From Burkholderiales bacterium (GTDB lineage Bacteria; Pseudomonadota; Gammaproteobacteria; Burkholderiales; Burkholderiaceae_C): 64,000 nucleotides of DNA. Positions 7,801-17,920 of the stretch are shown one piece after another. The stretch is from positions 310,001 to 374,000 of the forward strand of contig JACRPO010000009.1 of assembly GCA_016223165.1 (NCBI GenBank), written 5' to 3'. Below the pieces are notes generated by a model. That model did no database searches. It worked only from the letters and a program-made list of their open reading frames with translations, and was not told where the DNA came from. Position 1 is the stretch's first letter. The number at the start of each line of letters is the position of its first letter. The position numbers and the translations under genes were made by a program.

Positions 7801-9495
7801 ATGGCTCTGCGCTCATCCGTGTGCTCCGTCTTCGGCACCTTGTGGCTCGCAGGGGCGTGGCTGGCGTCCGCGGCGCTGGCGCAGGCCCCGGGGGTGCAGC
7901 CCGGGCAGATCGAACGCCAGTTCCAGGCCCCGCCGCAGCCGCGCAGCCAGGCGGGGAGCTTCCAGGTGCCGCTGCCGGCGCAAACCCCGCCGCCGGGCAG
8001 CGAAGGCGTGACGTTCAGGCTGCGCGGGCTCGCGCTCGAGGGCATGACGGTCTATGGCAGCGAGTCCTGGAGCGCCGACTACTCGCGCCTGCTCGGCCGC
8101 CAGGTGTCGCTGGCCGACATCTACGCCTTCGCCAACGCACTGACGGTGCGCTACCGCAACGACGGCTATCTGCTCTCGCAGGTGATCGTGCCGGCGCAAA
8201 CGGTGGAGGACGGCTACGTGCGCCTGCAGGCCGTCGAGGGCTACGTGGCCGAGGTGCGCTTCGAAGGCACGGCCGCTGCGGCCAACTCGCTACTGCAGGC
8301 CTACGCCGGGCGCATCCGGGCCGAGCGGCCGGCCACGGCGGCGACGCTCGAGCGCTTCCTGCTGCTGATGAACGACGTGCCCGGCACCTTCGCGCGCGCG
8401 CTGCTCGTGCCCTCGGCCACGCAGCAGGGCGCCTCGGATCTCGTCGTGCAGGTGACGGAGCAGCGCTTCGCCGGCGGCCTCAGCATCGACAACCGCGGCG
8501 GGCGCGCGCTCGGCCCGCTGCGTGCCAGCGTCGACCTCGAGCAGCGCGGCCTGATCGGCTGGGGCGACCGCACCAGCGTGCGCTTCGTCGGCGCCGAGAA
8601 GGGCGAGATGAAGTTCCTGTCCGTCTCGCACGACGAGGCGGTCGGGCGCGACGGCACGCGCGGTGGCGTCTCGTGGAGCCGCGTGCGCTCGCGCCCCGAC
8701 ACGGGCACGAGCTTCATACCGCTGGACCTGGAGACCGAGTCGGACTCGGCCGCGCTCACCCTGAGCCACCCGCTCGCGCGCAGCCGCAGCCAGAACCTCT
8801 CGCTGCGCGCGGCCCTCACCGGCCACGACGGCGAGACGCTGCTCTTCGGCGTGCGCGACACGGAAGACCGCATCCGCGCCCTGCGCCTCGGGCTCACCTT
8901 CGACCTCGCCGACAGCGCGCGCGGCGTCAACATCGTCGACGTCGAGCTCGCGCACGGCTTCGAGGCGCTGGGCGCCTCGCGCGCCGGCGACGCTTTCCTC
9001 TCGCGCGCCAACGGCAAGCCGGCCTTCACCAAGATCGGCCTCTATGCGGCGCGGCTGCAGTCGCTGCAATCGGTGGCGCCCGGCCTGGCGTTGCTGGCGG
9101 CCGTGAGTGGCCAGGTGGCGTTCGACGACCTGCTGTCGCCCGAGCTCTACAGCTTCGGCGGCGAGCAATTCGGCCGCGGCTACGACCCCTCGGAGATCGT
9201 CGGCGACCACGGCGCGGCGCTGAAGCTCGAGCTGCGCTACACGCTCGGCAGCGAGGGCGCTTTGGCCTTCGGCGCCACCGTCTATGGCTTCTACGACGCC
9301 GGTGTCGTGCGCCAGCGCTCGCCCGGCGGCCTCGACGCGCGGCAATCCGCCACCTCGGCCGGCCTGGGCGTGCGCTTCGACGCCGGACGGCTGCTGTCGG
9401 GCTATCTCGAGCTCGCCAAGCCGCTGACGCGGGTGGTGGCGGCCGAAGGGAATCGCGACGGGCGTGCCTACGGGGGCCTGTCGTTGCGCTTCTGA
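7801..9495 (+). CDS. TpsB transporter (ShlB/FhaC/HecB family)
   Basis: This 564-residue outer-membrane transporter moves a partner exoprotein across the outer membrane in two-partner secretion. It starts with a signal peptide (cleavage after ASAALAQA). The POTRA region covers roughly residues 75-230 (FRLRGLALEGMTVYG, then LTVRYRNDGYLLSQVIVPAQ), and a 16-strand barrel follows, ending in a terminal Phe. FGRGYDPSEIVGDHGAALKLEL near residue 460 corresponds to the conserved RGY loop that folds into the pore. A start four codons earlier (7789) is possible, but 7801 has a GGATGGA sequence just upstream. The substrate TpsA gene follows 189 bp downstream. Confidence 0.92.
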   Translation: MALRSSVCSVFGTLWLAGAWLASAALAQAPGVQPGQIERQFQAPPQPRSQAGSFQVPLPAQTPPPGSEGVTFRLRGLALEGMTVYGSESWSADYSRLLGRQVSLADIYAFANALTVRYRNDGYLLSQVIVPAQTVEDGYVRLQAVEGYVAEVRFEGTAAAANSLLQAYAGRIRAERPATAATLERFLLLMNDVPGTFARALLVPSATQQGASDLVVQVTEQRFAGGLSIDNRGGRALGPLRASVDLEQRGLIGWGDRTSVRFVGAEKGEMKFLSVSHDEAVGRDGTRGGVSWSRVRSRPDTGTSFIPLDLETESDSAALTLSHPLARSRSQNLSLRAALTGHDGETLLFGVRDTEDRIRALRLGLTFDLADSARGVNIVDVELAHGFEALGASRAGDAFLSRANGKPAFTKIGLYAARLQSLQSVAPGLALLAAVSGQVAFDDLLSPELYSFGGEQFGRGYDPSEIVGDHGAALKLELRYTLGSEGALAFGATVYGFYDAGVVRQRSPGGLDARQSATSAGLGVRFDAGRLLSGYLELAKPLTRVVAAEGNRDGRAYGGLSLRF

Positions 9496-9684
9496 CGGCC
9501 GCTCCCGCCCTCCTTCCTTCGCACCTTTCGCACGTCTGTCGCCCACCCTCTCCCCCTAACTCACGCCATCCCCTTCACAAGCGGGACGCCCTGCCCACCC
9601 CGGTTGCGCCACATTTCCCTGCATCGCCAGGTCGCCAAGATCGCCCAACTCGCCAAAGATGCCCGTGCGTCGAAGGAGGCTCCC

Positions 9685-12600
9685 ATGACCACCCCGTGCG
9701 TCCGCCAGCGCCGCAGCTCCTCGCGGCCGCGCCTCACGGTGCTCGCCGCCGCCCTCGTCGCCGGCGGCTTGAGCGGCCTGGGCAGCCTGCCCGCCGCCGC
9801 CGCGCCCGAGGGCGGCACCGTGCGTGCCGGCACGGCCAGCATCCAGGTCAACGGCGCGCAGACGCGCATCGACCAGAGCAGCTCGCGCGCCGTCATCGAC
9901 TGGCGCGCCTTCGGCGTCGGCGCCGCCGAGCAGGTGCTGTTCGTGCAGCCCTCGGCGCAGAGCGCCACGCTCAACCGCGTCACCGGCGACCAGCTCAGCG
10001 TCATCCTCGGGCGCATCGACGCCAACGGCCAGGTCTTCCTCGTCAACCCCAACGGCGTCGTCTTCGGCCGCGGCGCGCAGGTCAACGTCGGCGGCCTAGT
10101 GGCGAGCACGGCCAACGTCGGCAACGCCGACTTCATGGCCGGGCGGTTGAACTTCCGCGAGCCCGGGCGCCCGGGTGCGGGCGTCGTCAATGAAGGCCGG
10201 ATCACCGCCGCCGAGGGCGGCCTGGTGGCGCTGGTGGCGCCGCACGTGCGCAACGACGGCCTCATCCAGGCGCGCCTGGGCCGCGTGACGCTGGGTGCGG
10301 GCGACACCTTCGCGCTCGATCTGTACGGCGACGGCCTCATCAGCCTCGCCGTCGACCCGGCGCAGGCCGGGCGCTTGCTCGATGCGAGCCACGCGAGTTC
10401 GACCGGTGCCGACGATGGTTCCACCGCGGCAGGCCGCCCCGCGGGCACCCTCATCGCCCAGACGGGCCGCATCGAGGCCGACGGCGGCCGCGTCGTGCTC
10501 GTCAGCGCCGCCAGCGCACGCTCGGCGCTGGACCGGGTGATCAACCTGTCGGGCAGCGTGCGCGCCGACACCGTGCAGCAGCAAGGCGGGCGCATCGTGC
10601 TGTTGGCCAACGGCGGCACGGCGCAGGTCAGTGGCAGCCTCAGCGCGCAAGGTCGTGATGCAGGCCAGGCCGGCGGCCACATCGAAGTGCTCGGCGAGCG
10701 CGTGCACCTCACCCCGGGCGCCGCCATCGACGCCAGCGGCGCCGCCGGCGGCGGCACCGTGCACGTGGGCGGCGCCTATCAGGGCAGCGGCAGCACCGTG
10801 CGCGCCGGCACCACCACCGTCGACGCCGGCGCGCGCATCGCCGCCGACGCGCGCGCGCAGGGCCGCGGCGGTGAGGTGGTGGTGTGGTCCGATGGCAGCA
10901 CGGCCTACGCCGGCAGCATCAGCGCGCGCGGCGGCGCCACCGGTGGCGACGGCGGTCGCGTCGAGGTCTCCGGCCGCGGCACACTCGATTTCAACGGCAT
11001 GGTCGACGCCGGCGCGGCCAGCGGCTGGGGCGGTGCGGCCGGCACGCTGCTGCTCGACCCGGCGATCATGAACATCGGCCTCGCCGAAGCGAGCCTCATC
11101 AGCCGCGTGCTGCGCACCGGCACCAGCACCACCGTCAGTGCCGAGCTCGACATCAACGTCGGCGCGACCATCGACGGACGCGGCCGCCTGGCCGGCGGCG
11201 GCCTCACGCTCGCCGCCGGGCGCGACATCAACGTCGGCGAGTTCATCGTCACCAACAACGGCGCCGTGCGGCTCGACGCCACCACCGGCACCGTGCGCAT
11301 CGCGCCGGGCCGCGGCATCTTCACCGGCAATGCGCCCATCACCGTGCGCACCGGCGGCGACCTCGCCGCCGGCGCGATGGTCACGAGCGGTGCGCTCAGC
11401 CTCACCTCCACCGGCGGCAGCATCGCGCTGGACACGGCGCTGGACGCCGGCCAGGGCGCGGTGACGGTGAACGCCGCCGACGACGTGCGCATCAACCAGC
11501 CAGTGGTCAACCTGCGCAACGGCAGCGGCTTCACCGCGGTGGCCGGCGGCGACATCGTCGTCAATGCGCAGATCGATGGCCGCGGCGGCACGCCGGGCGT
11601 AGCCAGCGGCGCCGTGGACCTCAGCGCCGGCGGCAGCGTGCGCTTCAACGAGTCGGTGATCACGCAGCTGGCCGACATCCGCGCGCGCGCCATCGCCGGC
11701 ACCATCGTCACGGCGGCCGGCCAGGGGCTGTTCTCGCTGGGAGCGGCCGGCACGCCGGGCGCCGCGGGTGGTGCGATCGACCTCAGCGCCGGCGGCGACT
11801 TCACCACCGGCCTCGTCAGCACCACCGGCCCGCTGCGGCTCACCTCCACCGGCGGCGGCGTCACCATCGGCCAGGGCATCGATGCCACGGTGGGCAACGT
11901 CACCATCACCGCGGCCACCGACGCCAACCTCGACACCGACATCCTCAACCTGCGCAGCGGTGCGTCGCTCGCGGTGAGCGCCGGGCGCGACATCTTCGTG
12001 CGCGCGCAGGTCGACGGGCGCAACGGCGCGGCCGCGGGCGGCGGCGCCACGCTGGTCGCCGGGCGCCACGTCACCCTCACCGACTCCATCACCACCAATG
12101 GCGGCGCCATCGGCATCATGGCGAGCACCGGCACGGTGACGCAGGCCACAGGCGTGCAGCTGCGCACCGGTGCCGCGCCCATCGACGTGAGCGCCGGCGC
12201 CGACCTCGTCACCGCCAGCTACGTCACCACCGGCGTGCTCAACCTGCGCTCCACCGGCGGCTCGCTCGCCGTGGCCGAGTCGATCTACGACAGCACCGGC
12301 GCCACCACCCTCACCGCCGCCACCGACGTGACCATCCGCCCCGGCGCGCTGGTGGAGAACATCCGCACCGGCGCGCCGCTGGCCATCAGCGCCGGGCGCG
12401 ACATCATCGTCGACGAGCAGGTCGGCCAGGACCGCAACGCCACCACCCTCACCGGGCCCATCACCTTGACGGCCGGGCGCAACGTCGCCATCAACCAGGA
12501 CGTGGTGACGCGCGACGCGCCGCTCACCATCACGGCCAGCACCGGCACGGTCACCGTGGCACCGCAGACGGCGGGGCCGAACGGGCCGCAGCCGCAGGTG

Positions 12601-14457
12601 CGCGCCGGCAGCGGCGCGATCACGGTGGTCGCCGGGGCCGACCTCTACATCGGCACGCCCAGCGCGCCGCGCCCGAACGCCGAGACACCCTACCTCACCA
12701 CCGGCGCGCTCAGCCTTTCGTCCACCGCCGGCACGCTCTTCATCGAGGCGCCGATCCCCAACACCACCGGCCGCGTCACGCTCAACGGCGGCAACGCCGT
12801 GCAAGTCAACGAGCGCATCTACTCCAACGGCGCGGACATCTCCATCACCGCCGGGCTCGGTGGCATCGTGATGAATGCCGCCACCATGAATGTGGTGCAT
12901 CCGGTGACCAACGTGGTCTTCCCGACGGTCGTGAGCGATATCGATGCCCAGCAGGGCAACCTCACGCTCACCGCGCGCGGCGATATCAACGCGCCCTCGG
13001 TGCGCACCGCAGGCACGCTGACCATCACCTCGACCGAGGGGCGCATCCTCAGCGGCGACATCGTCGACAGCCGCGATGCGGCAGGCACCTCGCTCGGCAT
13101 GCCGCAGCTGGTGCGGCTGGCGGGCGCGCTCGGCATCGACTCGTTCAGCACCCGCAACTCGCCCGACGTCGAGGCGCGTTCTTCGCAAGGCTCGGTGACC
13201 TTGAGCGTCAACTCGCCGCAGCGGCTCTATATCGAGGCCGCGCGCGATGTCAGCACGGGCGGCTCCATCGGCGCGCAGGTCGAGCTCGTGGCTGGCCGCG
13301 ATGTGCTGCTGGGCCGCATTTCGACCGCCGGCCTGCTGCGCGTCAGAGCCGGACAGGACTTCGTATTCGGCGGCGCCGACTTCATCAACGGCTTGCTGGG
13401 CATCGCGGGCCGCGACATCCGGCTGACCGGCACACCGCTCCCGGGCACCGCCCTGGTGTGGCTCGAAGGATCGGGCGGCACCATGACGCTCAGGGACCCC
13501 GCGAGCCTGGGCACGGAGGTCACGATCCGCGGCCTCTCGCTCACCGCGGGGCGCGATGTGGACCTGCCCCAGCCCGTGCATGTGTCCGACACGCTGCGCG
13601 TGAACGATGGCATCGAGCCGAGTCTGCTGCCCACGACGATCAGCGCCGGCCGCCACATCAGTCTCGGCCAGCTCGAGACGACCGGCGATGTGAGCCTCAG
13701 CTCCAGCGGCGGCAACGTGACGGTGGGCTTCCCGATCGGCGCACCGGTGCCGGTGCTCGCGCCGGCCATCGGTTTGTGGAATGCGGCGGGCCTGGGGGTC
13801 AACTCGCTCAGCGTGAGCGCGCTGGGCACCGGCGCCGTGATCAGCCTGCAAGGCGCGCGCAGCGTGGGCAACATCAGCCTCGTCGCGCCCAACGGCGGCA
13901 CCGTCAACTTCGGCGCCGCGCTCACCTCATCGGCGGGCTCGGTGACCGTCGATGCGCCGAACCAGAACCCCTCGGTGGTGGCGATTGCGCAGGTGCCGCG
14001 GCTCGTTCAGCCGGGTATCGTCGCGGGGGTCGTCTCGCCCGGGCCACTGCGCGCCGGGCCCGACGGGCCGCTCATCGCGGCGGCTCCCGCGCCCGGTGCG
14101 CCGGGCCTGCCGGAGATTCTCGTGAGTGCACCGGGAGCGATCGACGCCGGTGCCGGCGCGACGCCGGGCCAGGCTTCGACAGCGTCCGGCGAGACCACGG
14201 CCGAGCAGGCGGCCAGCGCCGCACGCTCCTCCGCCGCGGCCACGGCGAGCAGTGAAGGTGCGGAGGCCGAGGCCGAGCCCGCCGCAGGTTCGGCGGCGGC
14301 CGCGGCCCGGCCCGTCGTGCTCTACAGCGGCGGCCGCGGCGCGGCGCAAAGCGCGGACCTCGGCCGCAGCGGCAACTACGGCAGCGCACCCGTGCCGCAG
14401 GACGACAGCGACGAAGCCCGGAAACGGCGCCGCGCCGCCGCGGCGAAGAAGCGTTGA
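9685..14457 (+). CDS. TpsA filamentous-haemagglutinin-type exoprotein
   Basis: This 1590-residue secreted protein begins with a signal peptide ending near residue 40 (LPAAAA). The TPS secretion domain (about 42-235) carries the diagnostic NPNGVVFGRGAQVNVGGLVAST pattern at residues 121-142. The body to about 1470 is an imperfect repeat of beta-helix rungs (AGRDI, TSTGGSIAL and TASTGTVT-like turns), forming a long stalk. The C-terminus is low in complexity, Ala/Glu-rich, and ends in a strongly basic ARKRRRAAAAKKR tail. There is no toxin or pretoxin domain, so adhesion or a matrix role is more likely than contact-dependent inhibition. AAGGAGG lies 5 bp before the chosen ATG. The basic tail is odd for a secreted stalk and might anchor it to anionic polymer. 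Confidence 0.92.
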   Translation: MTTPCVRQRRSSSRPRLTVLAAALVAGGLSGLGSLPAAAAPEGGTVRAGTASIQVNGAQTRIDQSSSRAVIDWRAFGVGAAEQVLFVQPSAQSATLNRVTGDQLSVILGRIDANGQVFLVNPNGVVFGRGAQVNVGGLVASTANVGNADFMAGRLNFREPGRPGAGVVNEGRITAAEGGLVALVAPHVRNDGLIQARLGRVTLGAGDTFALDLYGDGLISLAVDPAQAGRLLDASHASSTGADDGSTAAGRPAGTLIAQTGRIEADGGRVVLVSAASARSALDRVINLSGSVRADTVQQQGGRIVLLANGGTAQVSGSLSAQGRDAGQAGGHIEVLGERVHLTPGAAIDASGAAGGGTVHVGGAYQGSGSTVRAGTTTVDAGARIAADARAQGRGGEVVVWSDGSTAYAGSISARGGATGGDGGRVEVSGRGTLDFNGMVDAGAASGWGGAAGTLLLDPAIMNIGLAEASLISRVLRTGTSTTVSAELDINVGATIDGRGRLAGGGLTLAAGRDINVGEFIVTNNGAVRLDATTGTVRIAPGRGIFTGNAPITVRTGGDLAAGAMVTSGALSLTSTGGSIALDTALDAGQGAVTVNAADDVRINQPVVNLRNGSGFTAVAGGDIVVNAQIDGRGGTPGVASGAVDLSAGGSVRFNESVITQLADIRARAIAGTIVTAAGQGLFSLGAAGTPGAAGGAIDLSAGGDFTTGLVSTTGPLRLTSTGGGVTIGQGIDATVGNVTITAATDANLDTDILNLRSGASLAVSAGRDIFVRAQVDGRNGAAAGGGATLVAGRHVTLTDSITTNGGAIGIMASTGTVTQATGVQLRTGAAPIDVSAGADLVTASYVTTGVLNLRSTGGSLAVAESIYDSTGATTLTAATDVTIRPGALVENIRTGAPLAISAGRDIIVDEQVGQDRNATTLTGPITLTAGRNVAINQDVVTRDAPLTITASTGTVTVAPQTAGPNGPQPQVRAGSGAITVVAGADLYIGTPSAPRPNAETPYLTTGALSLSSTAGTLFIEAPIPNTTGRVTLNGGNAVQVNERIYSNGADISITAGLGGIVMNAATMNVVHPVTNVVFPTVVSDIDAQQGNLTLTARGDINAPSVRTAGTLTITSTEGRILSGDIVDSRDAAGTSLGMPQLVRLAGALGIDSFSTRNSPDVEARSSQGSVTLSVNSPQRLYIEAARDVSTGGSIGAQVELVAGRDVLLGRISTAGLLRVRAGQDFVFGGADFINGLLGIAGRDIRLTGTPLPGTALVWLEGSGGTMTLRDPASLGTEVTIRGLSLTAGRDVDLPQPVHVSDTLRVNDGIEPSLLPTTISAGRHISLGQLETTGDVSLSSSGGNVTVGFPIGAPVPVLAPAIGLWNAAGLGVNSLSVSALGTGAVISLQGARSVGNISLVAPNGGTVNFGAALTSSAGSVTVDAPNQNPSVVAIAQVPRLVQPGIVAGVVSPGPLRAGPDGPLIAAAPAPGAPGLPEILVSAPGAIDAGAGATPGQASTASGETTAEQAASAARSSAAATASSEGAEAEAEPAAGSAAAAARPVVLYSGGRGAAQSADLGRSGNYGSAPVPQDDSDEARKRRRAAAAKKR

Positions 14458-14907
14458 TGTGAAACGACAGGCGCTTGCCGGCGCATTGCGGCCGTTCGCG
14501 AGAGGGCGGTGTTGCGTGCCACCACGGTGGCGGCAGGCCGCTGCCGGTGCCCGCGTTCGCAGGCCCATCGCGGGCGACCGACTTGAGACTGCCGCCGCTT
14601 CCTCATCAACACCGTCATGCCGTGCAACCGTCCGTCCGACCGCGAACAAGTGCCTGCGCCCGCGGGCACCGGCATCGTCCTGCGGCACCGACGGTGGCGC
14701 GCCACCGGGTGGCATGCTCACCGTGGTGGCAGGGCGCGGGGTGTGGGGGGCGCGGACGCAGGGAGGATTCGCGGTCGCCTCCCGGGTTGCAAGTCGAAGC
14801 GGTGTTGAAGAGGTGCTGCGCACGCACGGCGCGTGCGTACCGCCGTGCCAAGCGAACGACCGCAGTGCGCCGTCACCCGACGGCCCATTGCATGTGCCGC
14901 GGATCGC
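14458..14907. other. 450-bp gene-free leader before the caspase gene
   Basis: No convincing gene is seen here. The stretch is rich in GGTGGC/GCCACC inverted motifs: GCCACC-AC-GGTGGC near 14520, the palindrome GGTGGCGCGCCACC at 14693-14706, GCCACC-G-GGTGGC at 14701-14713 overlapping it, and CACC-GT-GGTG soon after. The overlapping arms cannot all pair at once, so the RNA could adopt alternative hairpins. It may be the promoter and leader of the caspase gene. Confidence 0.45.
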
Positions 14908-17865
14908 ATGAGGCGCGGCGCCATTGATATGACCCTCCCGCACCGCCCGGCGCGCGCGATCCTTCCGGCCGCCCTCGCTCTGCTGCTGGCCTGGGCAGCA
15001 CCGGCCGCGGCGCGCGAGCCGACGCCCGAGCCGATGCTGCGCGTCGAGGCCGGCATGCACACCACGCTCATCCGCCGCGTGGCCGTGGACGCGCCGCGCA
15101 ACCGCCTCGTCACCTGCTCGGACGACAAGACCGTGCGCGTGTGGCAGATGCCCGAGGCGCGCCTCGTCGCCACGCTGCGCCCGCCGATCGACAGCGGCCA
15201 CGAAGGCCAGCTCTTCGCCGTCGCCGTGTCGCCCGACGGCAAGACCGTCGTCACCGGCGGCTGGACCGGCTGGGACTGGGACGGCGCGGCCTCGCTGTAC
15301 TTCTTCGACGTGGCCAGCGGCGCTCTGGTCAAGCGTGTCGGCGGCTTCAAGGACGCGATCCACGCGCTCGCCTGGACGCGCGACGGCGAGCACCTGCTGG
15401 TCGGCCTGCAGGGCAAGGGCGGCCTGCATCGCCTGCGCGTGGCGAACGTGCAGGACGTGCGCATCGTCGCCTCCGACCCGCAGTACCAGGACAAGATCAT
15501 GGAGATCGACGAGCGTGCCGACGGCCTCGTCACCGTCGTCGCGCTCGACGGCATGGCGCGCCTGTACGGCCGCGACTTCGCGCTGCTCGGCCGGCGCGCG
15601 GTGCCCGGCGGCAGCAAGCCCGCGAGCGCGCGTTTTTCGCCCGATGGCCGCCTCATCGCGGTGGGCTTCATCGACCGGCCCGCGCTCACCGTGCTGCAGT
15701 CGCGCGACCTCGGCGAGGCCTTCAAGCCCGCGATGGACGGCGCGCCCCACCTGCGCGAGCAGGCGAGCTTCACGAGCGTCGCCTGGTCTTCCGACGGCCG
15801 CCATCTCTACGCCGGCGGCGACTGGCGCGGCCAGGGCGCCAACCCGCTCACCCGCTGGGAAGACGGCGGGCGTGGCGCGGCGCAGGCGATCCCGCTCACC
15901 GACAACCGCATCACCGAGATCCAGCAGATGCCCGGCGGCGCCATCGCCTTCGCGGCCGAGGACCCGGGGCTGGGCATCGTCGGCCCCGACGGGCGGCGGC
16001 GCGCCTGGCGTGGCCCGGAGATCGTCGACTTCAGCGCCGCGCACGGCCGCATCGAGCTCTCGGCCGACGGCAGCGTCGTGCGCTATCCGCTGCAGCGGCA
16101 AGGTGGGCCCGCGCATAGCTTCACGCCGCTGGCGCGCGGCGACCAATCGCTCACGGCCACGGTGAAGACCGAACTCTTCGCGCCGGTGCTGCAGGCGAGC
16201 GGGCTCGTCGTCGAGAAGTGGCAGGACAGCTTCGAGCCGAGCATCAACGGCCAGCGCCCGCGCCTGGACGAATACGAGATGTCGCGCAGCTATGCGCTCG
16301 CCCCTGAGCGCCGCGCCGTGCTGCTCGGCACCGAATGGGCGCTGCGCCTGCTCGACGCGCAGGCGCGCGAGCTGTGGAGCGTGAAACTGCCGGCCGTGGC
16401 GAGCGCGGTGAACGTCAGCCGCGACGGCCGCCTCGCGGTGGCTGCGCTTTCCGACGGCACGCTGCGCTGGTTCCGCATGAGCGACGGCCGCGAGGAGCTG
16501 GCCTACTTCCCGCACCGCAACGCTCAGGACTGGATCGCCTGGGTGACCGAGGGCTACTACATGTCCTCGGTGAACGGCGACAACTTCGTCGGCTGGCACG
16601 TCAACCGCGGCCGCGAGCTCGCGGCGGACTTCCACCGCGCGGTGCAGTTCGACCGCATCCTGTACCGGCCCGATGCGGTGGCCGCCGCCTTTCGCACCGC
16701 CGGCGGGCCGGCGCCGCGCGGCGCCGCGCTCAAGGTGCTGGGTGCGGACTTCGAGATCAAGCGGCTGCAGGAGATCGCGCCGCCGCGGCTGCAGCTGCTG
16801 CCGCTCGAGGTGGCGCTCGGCCCGGGCGGCCGCCCGCGCGCCGTGCTCGAGCTGCGCGCCGAGCGCGGCAAGCTCGACGTCAAGGACCTCACCGTCTACC
16901 TCAACAACATCCCGGTGACGCCGGCCGCCGAGCGCCGCGTGCCCGGCGGCGAGGCACAGCAGCTCGCGCGCCGCCTCGAGCTCGATCTCGCCGACGGCGC
17001 CAACCGCATCCGCGTCGAAGCCTTCAACGGCGTCGCGATGGGCGTGGCCGAGGCCTTCGTCACCGCGCCCGCGGGCGTGCGGCTGGCCGCGCCCCCGGGC
17101 GATCTCTACCTGCTGGCGGTGGGCGCCAACGTCTTCCCGCGCCTGCCGGCCAGCATGCACCTCGCCTATGCCGCGCGCGACGCCGAGGAGCTGGCCAAGG
17201 CGCTGCAGACGCGCGGCGCCGGGCAGTTCGGTCGTGTGCACGTGAAGCTGCTCAGCGACGACAGCGGCACCCTGCCCGAACGCGCCGCGGTGCTGCGTGC
17301 GCTGGAGTTCGTGCAGCAGGCGCGGCCGCAGGACACGGCCGTCATCTTCCTCGCCTCGCACGGCGTGAGCGACGCCGCCGGCAACTACTACTTCGTGCCG
17401 CGCGACGTGCGCCTCGAGGACCTGCAGGCGCTCGACAAGGGGCGGGTCGCACCGTCGCTGCTGCCGTGGACGGTGTTCTTCGACACGCTGCGCGGCACCG
17501 CCGGGCGGCGCCTGCTCATCGTCGATACCTGCCAGGCGCGCAGCATCGAGGGCCGCTTCGAGGCGCACTCGCTGATGAAGCGCTCGGCCGCGTCGCTGTT
17601 CTCGCTCGTCGTGGCCTCGAAGGGCGATGAGGAGTCGCAGGAGTACCCGCCCGGCAGGCACGGCCTCTTCACCTATGCACTGCTGCAGGCGCTGTCGCCC
17701 GAGTCCGACGCCAATCGCGACGGCCTGGTGTCGCTGAACGAAGTCTTCGAGGCCGCGCGCCCGCTGGTCGAGCGGCTGCGCAACAGGCGCACCGGCGCGC
17801 AGACGCCGCAGATCGTGGCACCCGTGCCGCTCGGCGACCTGCCGTTGATGAGGGTGCCGCGCTAG
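14908..17865 (+). CDS. Exported WD40-like/caspase (peptidase C14) protein
   Basis: This 985-residue protein starts with a signal peptide (AILPAALALLLAWAAPAAA). Residues about 40-560 form a WD40-like propeller, with repeated blades such as LVTCSDDKTVRVWQM and FAVAVSPDGKTVVTGGW. A beta-rich linker (about 590-725) leads to a caspase-hemoglobinase fold at about 732-975, starting DLYLLAVGANVF. The catalytic dyad is visible: His818 in FLASHGVSD and Cys875 in IVDTCQARS. Such bacterial orthocaspases cleave after basic residues. It follows the TpsBA pair on the same strand, and the signal peptide places it outside the cytoplasm, so it may process or sense the exoprotein; that is inference. A start at 14929 is also possible. 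Confidence 0.9.
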   Translation: MRRGAIDMTLPHRPARAILPAALALLLAWAAPAAAREPTPEPMLRVEAGMHTTLIRRVAVDAPRNRLVTCSDDKTVRVWQMPEARLVATLRPPIDSGHEGQLFAVAVSPDGKTVVTGGWTGWDWDGAASLYFFDVASGALVKRVGGFKDAIHALAWTRDGEHLLVGLQGKGGLHRLRVANVQDVRIVASDPQYQDKIMEIDERADGLVTVVALDGMARLYGRDFALLGRRAVPGGSKPASARFSPDGRLIAVGFIDRPALTVLQSRDLGEAFKPAMDGAPHLREQASFTSVAWSSDGRHLYAGGDWRGQGANPLTRWEDGGRGAAQAIPLTDNRITEIQQMPGGAIAFAAEDPGLGIVGPDGRRRAWRGPEIVDFSAAHGRIELSADGSVVRYPLQRQGGPAHSFTPLARGDQSLTATVKTELFAPVLQASGLVVEKWQDSFEPSINGQRPRLDEYEMSRSYALAPERRAVLLGTEWALRLLDAQARELWSVKLPAVASAVNVSRDGRLAVAALSDGTLRWFRMSDGREELAYFPHRNAQDWIAWVTEGYYMSSVNGDNFVGWHVNRGRELAADFHRAVQFDRILYRPDAVAAAFRTAGGPAPRGAALKVLGADFEIKRLQEIAPPRLQLLPLEVALGPGGRPRAVLELRAERGKLDVKDLTVYLNNIPVTPAAERRVPGGEAQQLARRLELDLADGANRIRVEAFNGVAMGVAEAFVTAPAGVRLAAPPGDLYLLAVGANVFPRLPASMHLAYAARDAEELAKALQTRGAGQFGRVHVKLLSDDSGTLPERAAVLRALEFVQQARPQDTAVIFLASHGVSDAAGNYYFVPRDVRLEDLQALDKGRVAPSLLPWTVFFDTLRGTAGRRLLIVDTCQARSIEGRFEAHSLMKRSAASLFSLVVASKGDEESQEYPPGRHGLFTYALLQALSPESDANRDGLVSLNEVFEAARPLVERLRNRRTGAQTPQIVAPVPLGDLPLMRVPR

Positions 17866-17900
17866 GCGGCTGGATGTGGCCTCGCCCGCATGAGCGCTCT

Positions 17901-17920
17901 GCTCAGGAAGCCCCGGGCTC
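17901..17920. repeat. 20-bp sequence shared with 23775-23794
   Basis: GCTCAGGAAGCCCCGGGCTC occurs identically here and at 23775-23794. In both places it covers or adjoins the 3' end of a minus-strand gene. It contains the inverted arms AGCCC and GGGCT, so it could be a weak terminator or a trace of a repeat family. Confidence 0.5.
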
